Shown here in pieces: positions 38,388 through 47,902 of a stretch of DNA of 64,000 nt. How positions within the stretch are numbered: position 1 is the first letter of the stretch; every line of letters begins with the position of its first letter. The notes beneath the pieces are model-generated. The model was not told the origin of the DNA. It saw only the letters and a program-made list of their open reading frames with translations, and made no database searches. Both the position numbers and the translations under genes were made by a program. The DNA is from Bin75 sp965200435 (lineage in GTDB: Bacteria; Nitrospirota; Nitrospiria; Nitrospirales; UBA8639): NCBI GenBank assembly GCA_965200435.1, contig OZ241337.1, forward strand, positions 1,984,001-2,048,000. The letters are read 5' to 3'.

Positions 38388-39458
38388 CTAGGGAAAAATT
38401 GCTTGTGTCGTCAGGGCCGTCTCTTCGGGAAAACCCATCATCAGATTCATGGATTGGATGGCCTGCCCGGCTGCCCCTTTGACCAGATTGTCCAAAGCCG
38501 ACACGGCGATGACGTGGTTCGTTCGTTGGTCCACGAACACTCCGATATCGCAAAAATTCGATCCTCGAACGTGGGCGGGACTGACGGACGTTGATTCTTC
38601 CCGAATTCTGATAAATCGCTCATTGGCATAAAAATCCTTGTACACCGTCGTTGCCTCGTCGTTCGTGAGCGGGTGACGGAGTTTGGCATAGGCCGTGCTA
38701 AGGAGCCCTCGATTCATGGGGATCAGATGCGGAGTAAACACAACGTTCACGTCCGGTCCTTTTTCCTTCCGGCCGGCGCTGATGCGGTTCAGTTCCTGTT
38801 CGATTTCAGGGGTGTGCCGGTGCCGGGTTACGTTGTAGGCCGTCAGAGAGTCATGGGCTTCCGGAAAATGGTAGGGCAGGGCCGGGTTTCGCCCGGCTCC
38901 TGAAATGCCGGATTTCGAGTCGACGACAATGGCATCCGTTTGGATCAGCCGATGGGCCAGCAACGGAGCCAACTGCAGAATAGCCGCCGTCGGGTAGCAG
39001 CCGGGTACGGCAACCAGTCGAGCGCGCCGGATCCGTGCCCGGTGGAGTTCCGGAAGTCCGTAGACGGCCTTTTTCAACAGCGCAGGCGACGTGTGCGGCG
39101 TGCCGTACCAGTGTTCATAGGTGGCCGTCTCCATCAGCCGAAAATTCGCACTCAGGTCAATCACGGGTTTTTGGGCTTTGACGCACTCAGTCACCGGCTC
39201 CATGGATTTCGTATGCGGAAGCGCGGCAAACACCAGATCGACCTTTTTCAGAATCGGCTTGCCGTGCAGTGGTGCAAAACGAAACCCATGAAACGTTTCG
39301 AGGTTCGGGAACAGGGAAGTCACCGGAAGCCCAACGGATCTGTCCGCGGTCACGTCGGTGACCGTGACGTACGGGTGACCGCTCAACAAGCGAAGGAGTT
39401 CCCCGCCCGTATACCCACTGGCTCCCAGTACGGCGACTTTTAAGCGCGTTCGACGCAT
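38388..39458 (-). CDS. argC: N-acetyl-gamma-glutamyl-phosphate reductase
   Basis: 356 residues. The N-terminal LGASGYTGGELLRLL binds NADP and the catalytic cysteine lies in VAVPGCYPTA. Type 1 ArgC size. It reduces N-acetylglutamyl phosphate to the semialdehyde and is followed by argJ. The rplM-rpsI pair lies upstream, separated by a terminator. Confidence 0.97.
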   Translation of the reverse strand: MRRTRLKVAVLGASGYTGGELLRLLSGHPYVTVTDVTADRSVGLPVTSLFPNLETFHGFRFAPLHGKPILKKVDLVFAALPHTKSMEPVTECVKAQKPVIDLSANFRLMETATYEHWYGTPHTSPALLKKAVYGLPELHRARIRRARLVAVPGCYPTAAILQLAPLLAHRLIQTDAIVVDSKSGISGAGRNPALPYHFPEAHDSLTAYNVTRHRHTPEIEQELNRISAGRKEKGPDVNVVFTPHLIPMNRGLLSTAYAKLRHPLTNDEATTVYKDFYANERFIRIREESTSVSPAHVRGSNFCDIGVFVDQRTNHVIAVSALDNLVKGAAGQAIQSMNLMMGFPEETALTTQAIFP

Positions 39459-39487
39459 TGATGCTGAGTGTGCAAGCCTGAATAAGA

Positions 39488-39524
39488 CGAAAAAAAGGAA
39501 GGCCTCGAAGCTTTCCCTTTTTTC
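39488..39524 (-). terminator. Intrinsic terminator after rpsI
   Basis: On the minus strand a GGGAAAGC-TTCGA-GGCCTTCC type stem with flanking A and T runs ends in TTTTTTT. It lies between the rpsI stop and the argC start. Confidence 0.72.
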
Positions 39525-39545
39525 GCAACCATCGAGTCCTCGCGT

Positions 39546-39938
39546 TTAACGCTTGGAATATTGGAACCGGCTTCGAGCGCCCTTTTGCCCGTATTTTTTT
39601 CTTTCCTTTACACGGGGATCCCGAGTCAGGAACCCGTCTTTTTTGAGGACCCCGCGAAATTCGGGGTTGACGTGCACCAGGGCTTTGGCAATCGCGTGAC
39701 GGAGGGCTCCGGCCTGCCCGGTCCCGCCACCGCCACAGACCGAGGCTGTAATGCGAAATTCTCCTCTGGTGTTCGTTATTTCAAGTGGCGCTTCCACCTG
39801 TATGCGTTGTGACAGAAGGGTGAAATACTGGTCGAGCGTTCGGCCATTGACCGTAATTTCCGGAGTGCCCGGCTCGATCCAAGCGCGCGCGATCGCATAT
39901 TTCCGTTTTCCTGTAGCATAATGCCGTTGACTGACCAT
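39546..39938 (-). CDS. rpsI: 30S ribosomal protein S9
   Basis: 130 residues from the ATG at 39938 (AAAGG upstream). It has a YATGKRKYAIAR beginning, GGGGTGQAGALRHAIAKAL in the middle, and the basic tail KYGQKGARSRFQYSKR that reaches the P-site tRNA. It follows rplM by 34 bp, the universal L13-S9 pair. Confidence 0.98.
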   Translation of the reverse strand: MVSQRHYATGKRKYAIARAWIEPGTPEITVNGRTLDQYFTLLSQRIQVEAPLEITNTRGEFRITASVCGGGGTGQAGALRHAIAKALVHVNPEFRGVLKKDGFLTRDPRVKERKKYGQKGARSRFQYSKR

Positions 39939-39972
39939 CGAGAAGAGCCTTTCCTCTATAAGGTGAAAGGTG

Positions 39973-40398
39973 TTATGACCATGGCTCCGGACGTTGTGCG
40001 GCATGGGGGTGATCGGTCCCAACGTAGACGCGCAACTTTTTGGCCATTTTTTTCCCTAAGGGATTGTGCGGGAGCATGCCCTGAACGGCTTTGGACACGA
40101 TTTCCGTCGGGGCCTTTTTCAGGAGCTGTTCGGCGGTGATGGATTTGATGCCCCCGGGATACCCGGTATGGTGATAATACGTTTTCTGCTTCAATTTTTT
40201 TCCGGTCAGCCGGATGGCTTCGGCATTGACCACGATCACGTGGTCGCCCGTATCGACGTTGGGTGTGAACGTCGGTTTGTGCTTGCCGCGGAGAAGCGTG
40301 GCGGCTTGAGTCGCCAGTCTCCCTAGCGGGGCCCCTTTGGCGTCGAGAATATACCATTTTCTGTCGATCTCATGGGGTTTGGCTTGAAAGGTACGCAT
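39973..40398 (-). CDS. rplM: 50S ribosomal protein L13
   Basis: 141 residues from the ATG at 40398 (GGAG eight bases before). RKWYILDAKGAPLGRLAT, GDHVIVVNAEAIRLTGKK and HHTGYPGG are standard L13 blocks. First gene of the L13-S9 unit; the bifunctional nuclease gene ends 21 bp upstream. Confidence 0.98.
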   Translation of the reverse strand: MRTFQAKPHEIDRKWYILDAKGAPLGRLATQAATLLRGKHKPTFTPNVDTGDHVIVVNAEAIRLTGKKLKQKTYYHHTGYPGGIKSITAEQLLKKAPTEIVSKAVQGMLPHNPLGKKMAKKLRVYVGTDHPHAAQRPEPWS

Positions 40399-40419
40399 CA
40401 GAAATTCTCCATTCCGCAA

Positions 40420-40896
40420 TCATGTTTCGGAGGACCCCGATTCCTTGGGGTCGAGTTTCGCCAACCAAGCCTCCAAGTTGTCGCTGGCCCTTCTCTTGAG
40501 CACGTCTTGAGTCACGTAAATCGGACACTTCGCTCTCAGGGCTACGGCGATGGCGTCGCTTGGCCGGGCATCCACCGTCCGTTCCAGTCCACCCAACGAC
40601 ACGTGAACCGTCGCATAGTACGTGTTATTTTGGATGTCCGTCACCACGACTTGAGAGATTTTCATGCCCAGATGAGTCGAGAGGCTTGTAATCAAATCGT
40701 GACTCATCGGCCTGGGTGGCACAACGTCCTCCAACGCCAGGCGGATGGCGGTGCCCTCGGCCGTGCCTACCCAAATGGGAAGGACGTCGGCATTGTTTTC
40801 GTCGCGAAGGATCACAATCTGGGTATCCGTATTGGGATCAACCAGCACTCCGTGAACTTTCAACGGAATGAGGTCGGTATTCTGTTCCACGCTCAT
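40420..40896 (-). CDS. Bifunctional nuclease family (DUF151) protein
   Basis: About 158 residues. It has LPIWVG, then EGTAIRLALE, PRPMSHDLI, and RPSDAIAVALRAKCPIYV, the defining pattern of DUF151/BFN (PF02577), reported as DNase and RNase in plants. A tandem paralogue lies 41 bp upstream at 40938-41393. The two differ in the C-terminal third. The ATG at 40896 is preferred over a TTG at 40917. Confidence 0.9.
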   Translation of the reverse strand: MSVEQNTDLIPLKVHGVLVDPNTDTQIVILRDENNADVLPIWVGTAEGTAIRLALEDVVPPRPMSHDLITSLSTHLGMKISQVVVTDIQNNTYYATVHVSLGGLERTVDARPSDAIAVALRAKCPIYVTQDVLKRRASDNLEAWLAKLDPKESGSSET

Positions 40897-40937
40897 GGAC
40901 GTTGTGAAAATGGGCAATGAGAAAACGGGCGCGACCC

Positions 40938-41393
40938 CTAGGTCTCGAATTTGCCGAAATCCTCCGGCTTTAAATTTTCGAGCCAGCGCTCCAATTCCTC
41001 GGAACTCTGCTTTTGAAGGACTTCCTCTCTGGTAAAAATTGGGGCTTCGGCACGCAACGCCAGTGCAATTGCATCGCTGGGTCGTGAATCAATGGAGTAT
41101 TCCGAATCACCATACCAGAGATGAATCCTGGCATAATACGTATTATCTTTTAAGTCTGTGACCACGGCGCTTAAGACTTTGGCGTCAACGTTATCCAAAA
41201 TCGATTTCATGAAATCGTGTGTCAGGGGACGGGGCGGGTCAACGTTCTCCAAAGCGAAACTAATGGCGCTCGCTTCCGATTTCCCGACCCAGATTGGAAG
41301 CATATCGGAGTTCTGATCGTCCCGAAGGATGACGATGTAGGAATTATTATAGGGGTCAAACAACAGTCCCCGTACGTTCATTTGCGTAATCAT
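40938..41393 (-). CDS. Bifunctional nuclease family (DUF151) protein, paralogue
   Basis: 151 residues, GGAG upstream of the ATG. LPIWVGKSEASAISFALE, PRPLTHDFM, and RPSDAIALALRAEAPIFT show the same DUF151 fold as the next gene. It probably arose by tandem duplication. First gene of the minus-strand run that continues with the second copy, rplM and rpsI. Confidence 0.92.
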   Translation of the reverse strand: MITQMNVRGLLFDPYNNSYIVILRDDQNSDMLPIWVGKSEASAISFALENVDPPRPLTHDFMKSILDNVDAKVLSAVVTDLKDNTYYARIHLWYGDSEYSIDSRPSDAIALALRAEAPIFTREEVLQKQSSEELERWLENLKPEDFGKFET

Positions 41394-41560
41394 CCCTGCT
41401 CCCCATTGATTGCGGCGGTGGGGCGTACAATCGAGATAAACGTATCATTCAGTTCTTTCCATTGTCAATCGAATGGGGAAAAAGCGATTTTCTCAGGAAG
41501 TTGGGTCGGCCGGGTCAGACTTTTGGCAAACCCGGCCTCCGGCTCCGGCGAGGCCGGTTA

Positions 41561-43276
41561 TCAGGTCGGAAGATCGTAGGAGGACAGGAGCCCTTGTACG
41601 TACGGAATCACCTCGGCCGGTGGGAGTTGCGCCGTTTTTCCGGTATCGCGCCGTTTTAATTCGACTGTGCCCTGTGCCAAACCCCGGTCGCCAATGGTGA
41701 GATGAAACGGGGCGCCGATCAAATCGGCGTCGTTGAATTTCACGCCGGCACGTTCATCGCGATCATCCCACAAGACCTCCAAACCTGCTTCGGCGAACGA
41801 CTCGTACAGCATGCCCGCGGTGTTGACGACCCGTTCCGAAGCCGTGACTGGCAACAAGTGGACGTGAAAGGGCGCAATGGGCACCGGCCACACCATGCCT
41901 TTGTCATCATGGTTCTGTTCAATGGCCGCGGCGGCGGTCCGGCTGACGCCAATGCCGTAACATCCCATGATGGCCAACGTTTCCCGTCCGTCCGCATCCC
42001 GAAACGTCGCATTCATGGCTTGGCTGTATTTGGTCCCCAACAGGAAGACGTGGCCGACTTCGATGCCTTTGGCCTCCAGTAAGCGGTCCTCGCTTCGAGG
42101 GGACCGGTCCCCGGCTTGGGCTTGGCGCAGGGCGAGAAACGCAGCGACGGTAAAGTCCCGGTCCCAGTTTGCATTGATCAGGTGGGTATCATTGTTGTTT
42201 CCGCCCACGACGAAGTTCCGCATGGCCTTGACCGCGTGGTCCGCGATGATCCGGACGCCCTTGAGCCCGACCGGACCGGCAAAGCCGACCGGCGCGGACG
42301 ATACGTTGGCCACGGTCTCCGCATCTGCCAGCGTGATCTTCGTCGTTCCCAGGAACCGATTGATTTTGATTTCATTGGCCTCGTGGTCTCCACGAATCAG
42401 CACCGCAATGACCTCATCTGCCGATGTTTGGTAGAGCAGAGTTTTCACCAGCCGGTCGGGAGAAACTTTCAAGAACGCGCACACGTCCCGGACGGTTGTC
42501 GTCCCGGGGGTTTTCACGGCTTCGAGGGGGAGTGGAGCCGACGTGTCCTCTTCCGGAGGAGGCACTTCCGCCAGTTCGACGTTGGCGGCATAGGACCCGC
42601 GTTCGTCGTACACGATCGTTTCTTCTCCGGTATCGGCCAGGACCATAAATTCATGAGACATGCTGCCGCCGATCAGTCCCGTGTCCGCCTCGACCGCACG
42701 GAACGTGAGTCCGCACCGTGTAAAAATTCGCTCGTACGCGTCGTACATTTTTTGATAGCTGAGACGGGCACTCGCTTCATCGGCATCGAAACTGTAGGCG
42801 TCCTTCATGACGAATTCGCGCCCGCGCATTAAGCCGAAACGCGGACGGATTTCATCCCGGAATTTGGTTTGAATCTGGTAACAGTTCATGGGAAGTTGGC
42901 GATAGGATCGTATTTCACGGCGAAAGAGGTCGGTGATGACTTCTTCATGGGTGGGGCCGAAGCAAAAATCGCGGTCGTGCCGGTCCTGGCATCGCAGCAA
43001 TTCCTTTCCGTAAAAATCCCATCGTCCCGTCTCTCGCCACAATTCGGCCGGAGAAAGGATCGGCATCAGCAGTTCCTGCGCCCCGGCGCGATTCATTTCC
43101 TGCCGAATGATACATTCGATTTTCTTGAGGACGCGCAGGCCCAGTGGGAGATAGGTATAGATCCCGGCCGCAACCTTTCGAATCATGCCGGCGCGCAGCA
43201 TGAGACGGTGGCTGACAACTTCGGCTTCGCTGGGAGTTTGACGGAGAGTTGGAACGAACAGTTGGGTTGTTCGCAT
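41561..43276 (-). CDS. proS: Prolyl-tRNA synthetase (bacterial type, with editing domain)
   Basis: 571 residues with AAGGAG upstream. Class II motif 2 region (TKFRDEIRPRFGLMRGREFVMKD) and the motif 3 region (GCYGIGVSRT) are present. The INS editing domain (about residues 230-390, with LLYQTSADEVIAVLIRGDHEANEIK) marks the bacterial type that clears mischarged Ala-tRNA-Pro. It ligates proline to tRNA in the cytosol. Confidence 0.97.
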   Translation of the reverse strand: MRTTQLFVPTLRQTPSEAEVVSHRLMLRAGMIRKVAAGIYTYLPLGLRVLKKIECIIRQEMNRAGAQELLMPILSPAELWRETGRWDFYGKELLRCQDRHDRDFCFGPTHEEVITDLFRREIRSYRQLPMNCYQIQTKFRDEIRPRFGLMRGREFVMKDAYSFDADEASARLSYQKMYDAYERIFTRCGLTFRAVEADTGLIGGSMSHEFMVLADTGEETIVYDERGSYAANVELAEVPPPEEDTSAPLPLEAVKTPGTTTVRDVCAFLKVSPDRLVKTLLYQTSADEVIAVLIRGDHEANEIKINRFLGTTKITLADAETVANVSSAPVGFAGPVGLKGVRIIADHAVKAMRNFVVGGNNNDTHLINANWDRDFTVAAFLALRQAQAGDRSPRSEDRLLEAKGIEVGHVFLLGTKYSQAMNATFRDADGRETLAIMGCYGIGVSRTAAAAIEQNHDDKGMVWPVPIAPFHVHLLPVTASERVVNTAGMLYESFAEAGLEVLWDDRDERAGVKFNDADLIGAPFHLTIGDRGLAQGTVELKRRDTGKTAQLPPAEVIPYVQGLLSSYDLPT

Positions 43277-43429
43277 TGCAGCGGTGCTCCTTATTGTCTG
43301 TATGCAATCATGCGTGTCCAGTTTTCGCGCATCCCAGTCGCTGTTGCCGGAGTACGCTACGCGAATCCGGTTGGCGCACGAACGCGCGCGGCACGATGAC
43401 GGAGCTACGCTGAGAAAAGGAGGTCAAGG

Positions 43430-44794
43430 CTATTGAAGCAAGCGTTGGATGTCATTGATAAACGCAAAAATCATGATCCCGAAAATCAGCACGAAGCCCA
43501 CTTGTTGGGTGAATTCCCGTTGTCGTTCGGCAAGCGGGCGTCCCAGAATCGCTTCGCAGGCAAAGAAGAGAAGATGGCCGCCGTCCAGGATGGGAATGGG
43601 CAATAAATTCAGAATGCCCAGGTTGATGCTCAGGATGGCAATCAAGAATATGAGGTCGGGGATGCCTCGTTCGGCAGCCGTGCCTGATGCGCTGGCGATC
43701 ATGAGAGGCCCCCCGATGTTTTTTGAGGATATTTCTCCGGTCAGCATTTTGTAGATGCCGGTAACGGTGAGTTCTGTCCATCCCCACGTGGCTTTTATGC
43801 CCTGGACCATGGCCGTCAGGGGTGAAGACGCGTGGATCACCGATCGTCCCAGTCCCATGATGCCTATTTTTCCGATCGTGTTGCGCGTTCCGTTGTCCGT
43901 GACTTCATGGGATTCGGGCGTGATCGTCAACGTGAGGATCGCGCCTTCACGATCAACCTGCATGGGAAGAGAGACGTTCGGGTGCGCCTTGATGATGCGG
44001 GTCATCTGTGACCAGGTTTGAATCGTCTCTCCTTGAATCTCAAGAATGCGATCCCCTTCCTGGAGTCCTGCGTGGGCGGCCGGCATATCCGGCATGACGG
44101 CCGTCACGATGGGAGCCGCCTCCTCGATGCCGATGATGTACAGTGGGTGCTCGACGTTCTCCGGCTCATAGAGTTCGGGCGTGACGAGGAACGTTTTCAG
44201 GGTGCCGCTCCGGCGAACTTCGATGGTGAGCGAGCGTCCTTCGCTTTCGGCAACCGCGGCATAGACCTCACTTTTCGCGGTGATATCCTGTTCATCGATT
44301 CTCGTGATCCGGTCACCGACCTGAAGGCCGGCTTGGGTCGCCGGCGAGTCTGCCCTGATGGCGTCGATCGTGGGTGAGAGTTCGTCGAATGTTGGGATGG
44401 GCAGGGGAGCGCCCGCGGCCAGCCAGGCTGAAAAAATCAGGTAACTCAGGAAAAAATTGAACCCCGGCCCTGCCGCCACGATGAGGGTGCGTTTCCATAG
44501 AGGTTTGTGGGAAAACGAGAGTCCCTGCTCCTCCGGCCGGACGGACTCACCAACGTCTTCCCCGAACATCTTGACGTATCCGCCGAGAGGAATGGCCGAG
44601 AGGAGATATTCGGTGTCCCCGATTTGACGGCTCAGCACTTTCGGTCCGAAGCCCAGAGAAAATTTCAGGACTTTGACTCCTGCCCAACGCGCCACGATAA
44701 AGTGTCCGAACTCATGAAAGGTCACAAGGACACCCAACAACACGAAAAACCACCAGATTTTTTGAACGGCGACGTAAATGATATCGGGAGACAT
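43430..44794 (-). CDS. rseP: Site-2 zinc metalloprotease RseP
   Basis: 454 residues. The HEFGH zinc site lies in the first transmembrane helix. Two PDZ domains follow (around 125-200 and 210-290), then a C-terminal NLGILNLLPIPILDGGH, the third ligand motif of S2P. It cleaves anti-sigma factors within the inner membrane. It follows dxr in the classical dxr-rseP-proS order. Confidence 0.96.
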   Translation of the reverse strand: MSPDIIYVAVQKIWWFFVLLGVLVTFHEFGHFIVARWAGVKVLKFSLGFGPKVLSRQIGDTEYLLSAIPLGGYVKMFGEDVGESVRPEEQGLSFSHKPLWKRTLIVAAGPGFNFFLSYLIFSAWLAAGAPLPIPTFDELSPTIDAIRADSPATQAGLQVGDRITRIDEQDITAKSEVYAAVAESEGRSLTIEVRRSGTLKTFLVTPELYEPENVEHPLYIIGIEEAAPIVTAVMPDMPAAHAGLQEGDRILEIQGETIQTWSQMTRIIKAHPNVSLPMQVDREGAILTLTITPESHEVTDNGTRNTIGKIGIMGLGRSVIHASSPLTAMVQGIKATWGWTELTVTGIYKMLTGEISSKNIGGPLMIASASGTAAERGIPDLIFLIAILSINLGILNLLPIPILDGGHLLFFACEAILGRPLAERQREFTQQVGFVLIFGIMIFAFINDIQRLLQ

Positions 44795-44826
44795 GGCGTA
44801 ACTCGTTGAAGGAACAGGTGTTTACA

Positions 44827-45984
44827 TCAGGATAAATCGAGGGTGAACTCCGCGGCCTTGTCCCTGGCCCAGCGATCGGCCTCCAAGGTGTCTTCCAATG
44901 ACGTGAGCGGTCGAACGTCGGCACATTGTACGGTCCGCTCGATGACGTTGGCAATACGCCCGAAGGGCAGCCCACGGTTCAGGAACGCATCGACGGCGAC
45001 CTCGTTCGCGGCATTGAGAATCGCCGGACAGGTGCCGCCTTGGTCCAATGCCTCATAGGCCAACCGCAGACAGGGAAACCGGACCGGGTCAGGTTGATAA
45101 AACGTCAATTTGCCGAATTTCCACAAATCCAGCGAAGGCGGATCCAAGGGCACGCGTCTGGGGTAATCCATGGCATAACTGATCGGCGTTCGCATATCGG
45201 GCAACCCCAACTGGGCGATCACCGACCCATCCCGGTATTCGACCAGGGAATGGATGATGCTTTCCCGGTGGATGACCACGTCGAGTTGAGCGGGTGGGCA
45301 ATCAAACAGCCATCGGGCTTCGATGACCTCCAGCCCTTTATTCATCAGGGTCGCCGAATCCACGGTAATTTTCGCCCCCATTTCCCAATTCGGATGCCGG
45401 AGCGCCTGCTCGGGCGCGGCGATTTCCATGTCTTCCTTCGTGTGCTCCCAGAACGGTCCGCCGGAAGCCGTCAGGATGATCCGGCGGACGTCCTCGCGCC
45501 GGTGGCCGACAAGCGACTGAAAAATCGCACTGTGTTCACTGTCAACGGGGAAAATGGGAACGTTTTGGCGGCGGGCTTCCTCCTGCATCAGTTGCCCTGC
45601 CATCACCATGGGTTCTTTGTTGGCCAGGGCCACCCGGCGACCCGCCCGAATGGCGGCCATGGTCGGGACCAGGCCGGCGCCGCCAACGATGGCCGAGATG
45701 ACCAGGTCACTCTCCGGCAGGGACGCCACTTCCGTCACGCCGTCCGGACCTTCGAGGACGTGAACTGCAGGATCCTTCAGGCGTGAACGGAGCCGTTGCG
45801 CCGCGGCAGAATCGGCAAGGGCCACGAATTTCGGACGAAACGCCCGGATCTGTTGTTCCAGTTTTTCGTCACTGCGCCGGGCGACCAACCCCAGGATCGA
45901 AAATTGATCCGGAAATTTGGTGACGATGTCGAGGGTACTGTCTCCGATAGAACCCGTTGAGCCAAGTAGAACGATCTGTTTCAT
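44827..45984 (-). CDS. dxr: 1-deoxy-D-xylulose 5-phosphate reductoisomerase
   Basis: 385 residues. GSTGSIGDSTLDI binds NADPH, DSEHSAIFQ carries metal-binding Asp/Glu, and KITVDSATLMNKGLEVIEA is the family signature. It converts DXP to MEP, the committed step of non-mevalonate isoprenoid synthesis, which feeds uppS upstream in this run. Confidence 0.97.
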   Translation of the reverse strand: MKQIVLLGSTGSIGDSTLDIVTKFPDQFSILGLVARRSDEKLEQQIRAFRPKFVALADSAAAQRLRSRLKDPAVHVLEGPDGVTEVASLPESDLVISAIVGGAGLVPTMAAIRAGRRVALANKEPMVMAGQLMQEEARRQNVPIFPVDSEHSAIFQSLVGHRREDVRRIILTASGGPFWEHTKEDMEIAAPEQALRHPNWEMGAKITVDSATLMNKGLEVIEARWLFDCPPAQLDVVIHRESIIHSLVEYRDGSVIAQLGLPDMRTPISYAMDYPRRVPLDPPSLDLWKFGKLTFYQPDPVRFPCLRLAYEALDQGGTCPAILNAANEVAVDAFLNRGLPFGRIANVIERTVQCADVRPLTSLEDTLEADRWARDKAAEFTLDLS

Positions 45985-46053
45985 CGTAGAAATTCCTCAT
46001 GCAGATTTGCCGGATGACGCCGCGCTGATCCGGCAAACCCCACTATAAGTGGC

Positions 46054-46938
46054 CTAATGGACAAACGCCATATAGTAATAAAAAGCCGGCGCGTTGAGAA
46101 GTAGGCTGTCCACGCGGTCCAACATGCCTCCGTGTCCGGGAATCAAGGAGCCGGAATCCTTGACGCCGGCATATCGTTTCAGAGCCGACTCGGAGAGATC
46201 ACCCAGGAGGCCCAGCACGGTGAATGCCACACCCAGGATCAGACAATCGACCGGTGTGATAGCAGGGAGAAACCAGATGTGCCCGATCCAGGCGACAAGA
46301 GGAGCCACAAACAAGCCCCCAAGAAACCCTTCGACGGTTTTATTCGGGCTTACTCGAGGCGCCAGGGGCTGTGATCCCCACGTTCTCCCGACGTAATACG
46401 CGGCGGCGTCACCTGCCCACGTTACCGACAGCACGAAGAAGACCAGCAACGCTCCGTCGTTTTGGGTCCTCAGCCACAGAAAGTGCCCGAGGGTATACCC
46501 GACATAGAGAATCCCGAACAGGATAACAAACATCGAGAGGTGGTGGGGCCCCGAAGGAGCCAAACTGACCTGATAACACAGGAGACCCGCGATGATAATC
46601 GAGAGAGCTAGAGAAAACCCGAGCACGGTTGGCCGCTGCATGGCGATCAGGAGCAGCAACGCTCCCGGAAATCCCACGAGGGCGTGTTGAGGCAGATGGG
46701 GCTTCTCGAAGAAGAGTCCTAGGAATTCCCATTGTGCGAGGAAGACGGTGGCGGTGATGAAAACAAAGAACGCCGCTGGCGGAAGATGGCGGGTGAGAAA
46801 ATACAAGAGAGGGAGCAAAACCAAGGCGGAATAGACGCGCTTGGGATCAATCCCCAACGTGGACGAGCGGGTTATGAGGGGGTCCTGATGATTCGACGGG
46901 CTTCCGGAGGTAGGTTCAACCACATTATGCGTGCTCAC
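46054..46938 (-). CDS. cdsA: Phosphatidate cytidylyltransferase
   Basis: 294 residues, GTG start that overlaps the uppS stop (GTGA). Seven or eight transmembrane helices, and the signature SPNKTVEGFLGGL preceded by WAGDAAAYYVGR. It makes CDP-diacylglycerol for phospholipids in the inner membrane. Confidence 0.96.
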   Translation of the reverse strand: MSTHNVVEPTSGSPSNHQDPLITRSSTLGIDPKRVYSALVLLPLLYFLTRHLPPAAFFVFITATVFLAQWEFLGLFFEKPHLPQHALVGFPGALLLLIAMQRPTVLGFSLALSIIIAGLLCYQVSLAPSGPHHLSMFVILFGILYVGYTLGHFLWLRTQNDGALLVFFVLSVTWAGDAAAYYVGRTWGSQPLAPRVSPNKTVEGFLGGLFVAPLVAWIGHIWFLPAITPVDCLILGVAFTVLGLLGDLSESALKRYAGVKDSGSLIPGHGGMLDRVDSLLLNAPAFYYYMAFVH

Positions 46939-47735
46939 AGCCTGTTTTGAGGAGAGACGGCATGCGGAAGACGACCGAAACGCCGATCACGGTTTTGGTA
47001 ATCGAGTAACGCCAGCAACAGGTCACGTCGTCGGAAGTCTGGCCAAAGGGTTTTCGTAAAACAGAGCTCCGTATAGGCGATTTGCCAGAGCAGGAAATTG
47101 CTGATTCTCGCTTCCCCACTCGTTCGGATGAGGAGGTCCGGGTTCGGAAGACCGGCCGTGGAGAGGTACTGCTCGAATCGGGCTTCATGGACGTGTCCCA
47201 CTGCCTTGCCGCCCTGAATATCATCGATCAGGCGATTGACGGCGTTGATAATCTCGGAGCGTCCTCCATAACTCAGGGCGACCACCACGGTTTGGTCGGT
47301 GAAATGTTCGGTCTCCAGCGCGATGGTCCGCACCAGATCTTGGGTGGCAGCAGGAAGCTCGTGAAGCAGGCCAATGGGGAAAAACCGTGTTTTTCGTTCA
47401 TGAAAGGTCTGCCGTTCCTGAAGAAGGAATTCTTCAAGGAGCGTCATGAGCAAGTCGATCTCGGCCTGGGGGCGGTTCCAATTTTCCTGCGAGAACGCAT
47501 AGACCGTCACAATGGGAATGCCCAGCAGGTAACAGGTATTGAGGACTTCGCGGACGGCACCCAGCCCTTCCCGGTGTCCGGCAATACGCGGCAACCCACG
47601 CTGGGAAGCCCAGCGACCGTTTCCATCCATAATCACGGCCACGTGGCTGGGCAATGTGTCCTGGTCGAGTTGGGAAAAGAGATCGTCCTCTGTGAGGACT
47701 GCGAAGGAATGTGTCAAATGGTGAGGCATCAGCAT
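46935..47735 (-). CDS. uppS: Undecaprenyl diphosphate synthase
   Basis: About 266 residues; the start is uncertain (ATG at 47735 or 47729). HVAVIMDGNGRWA has the catalytic Asp, and SGEARISNFLLWQIAYTEL the C-terminal signature. It builds C55-PP, the lipid carrier for peptidoglycan and O-antigen. It overlaps cdsA by four bases. Confidence 0.95.
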   Translation of the reverse strand: MLMPHHLTHSFAVLTEDDLFSQLDQDTLPSHVAVIMDGNGRWASQRGLPRIAGHREGLGAVREVLNTCYLLGIPIVTVYAFSQENWNRPQAEIDLLMTLLEEFLLQERQTFHERKTRFFPIGLLHELPAATQDLVRTIALETEHFTDQTVVVALSYGGRSEIINAVNRLIDDIQGGKAVGHVHEARFEQYLSTAGLPNPDLLIRTSGEARISNFLLWQIAYTELCFTKTLWPDFRRRDLLLALLDYQNRDRRFGRLPHAVSPQNRL

Positions 47736-47902
47736 CTGCGAAGGAATGCATCGCGCAAGAAGGCGATGGACTTGATGAAACAGTCTAACCGTGAGCCTCT
47801 GCCTTGTCAAACGAAGGTGTGTGAACACAGACAGGGATGACAGTGATCTCGAATGGATGGATTCTTGCGCAATTTTCATCGGGCGTGTTAGGTATAAGGA
47901 CC

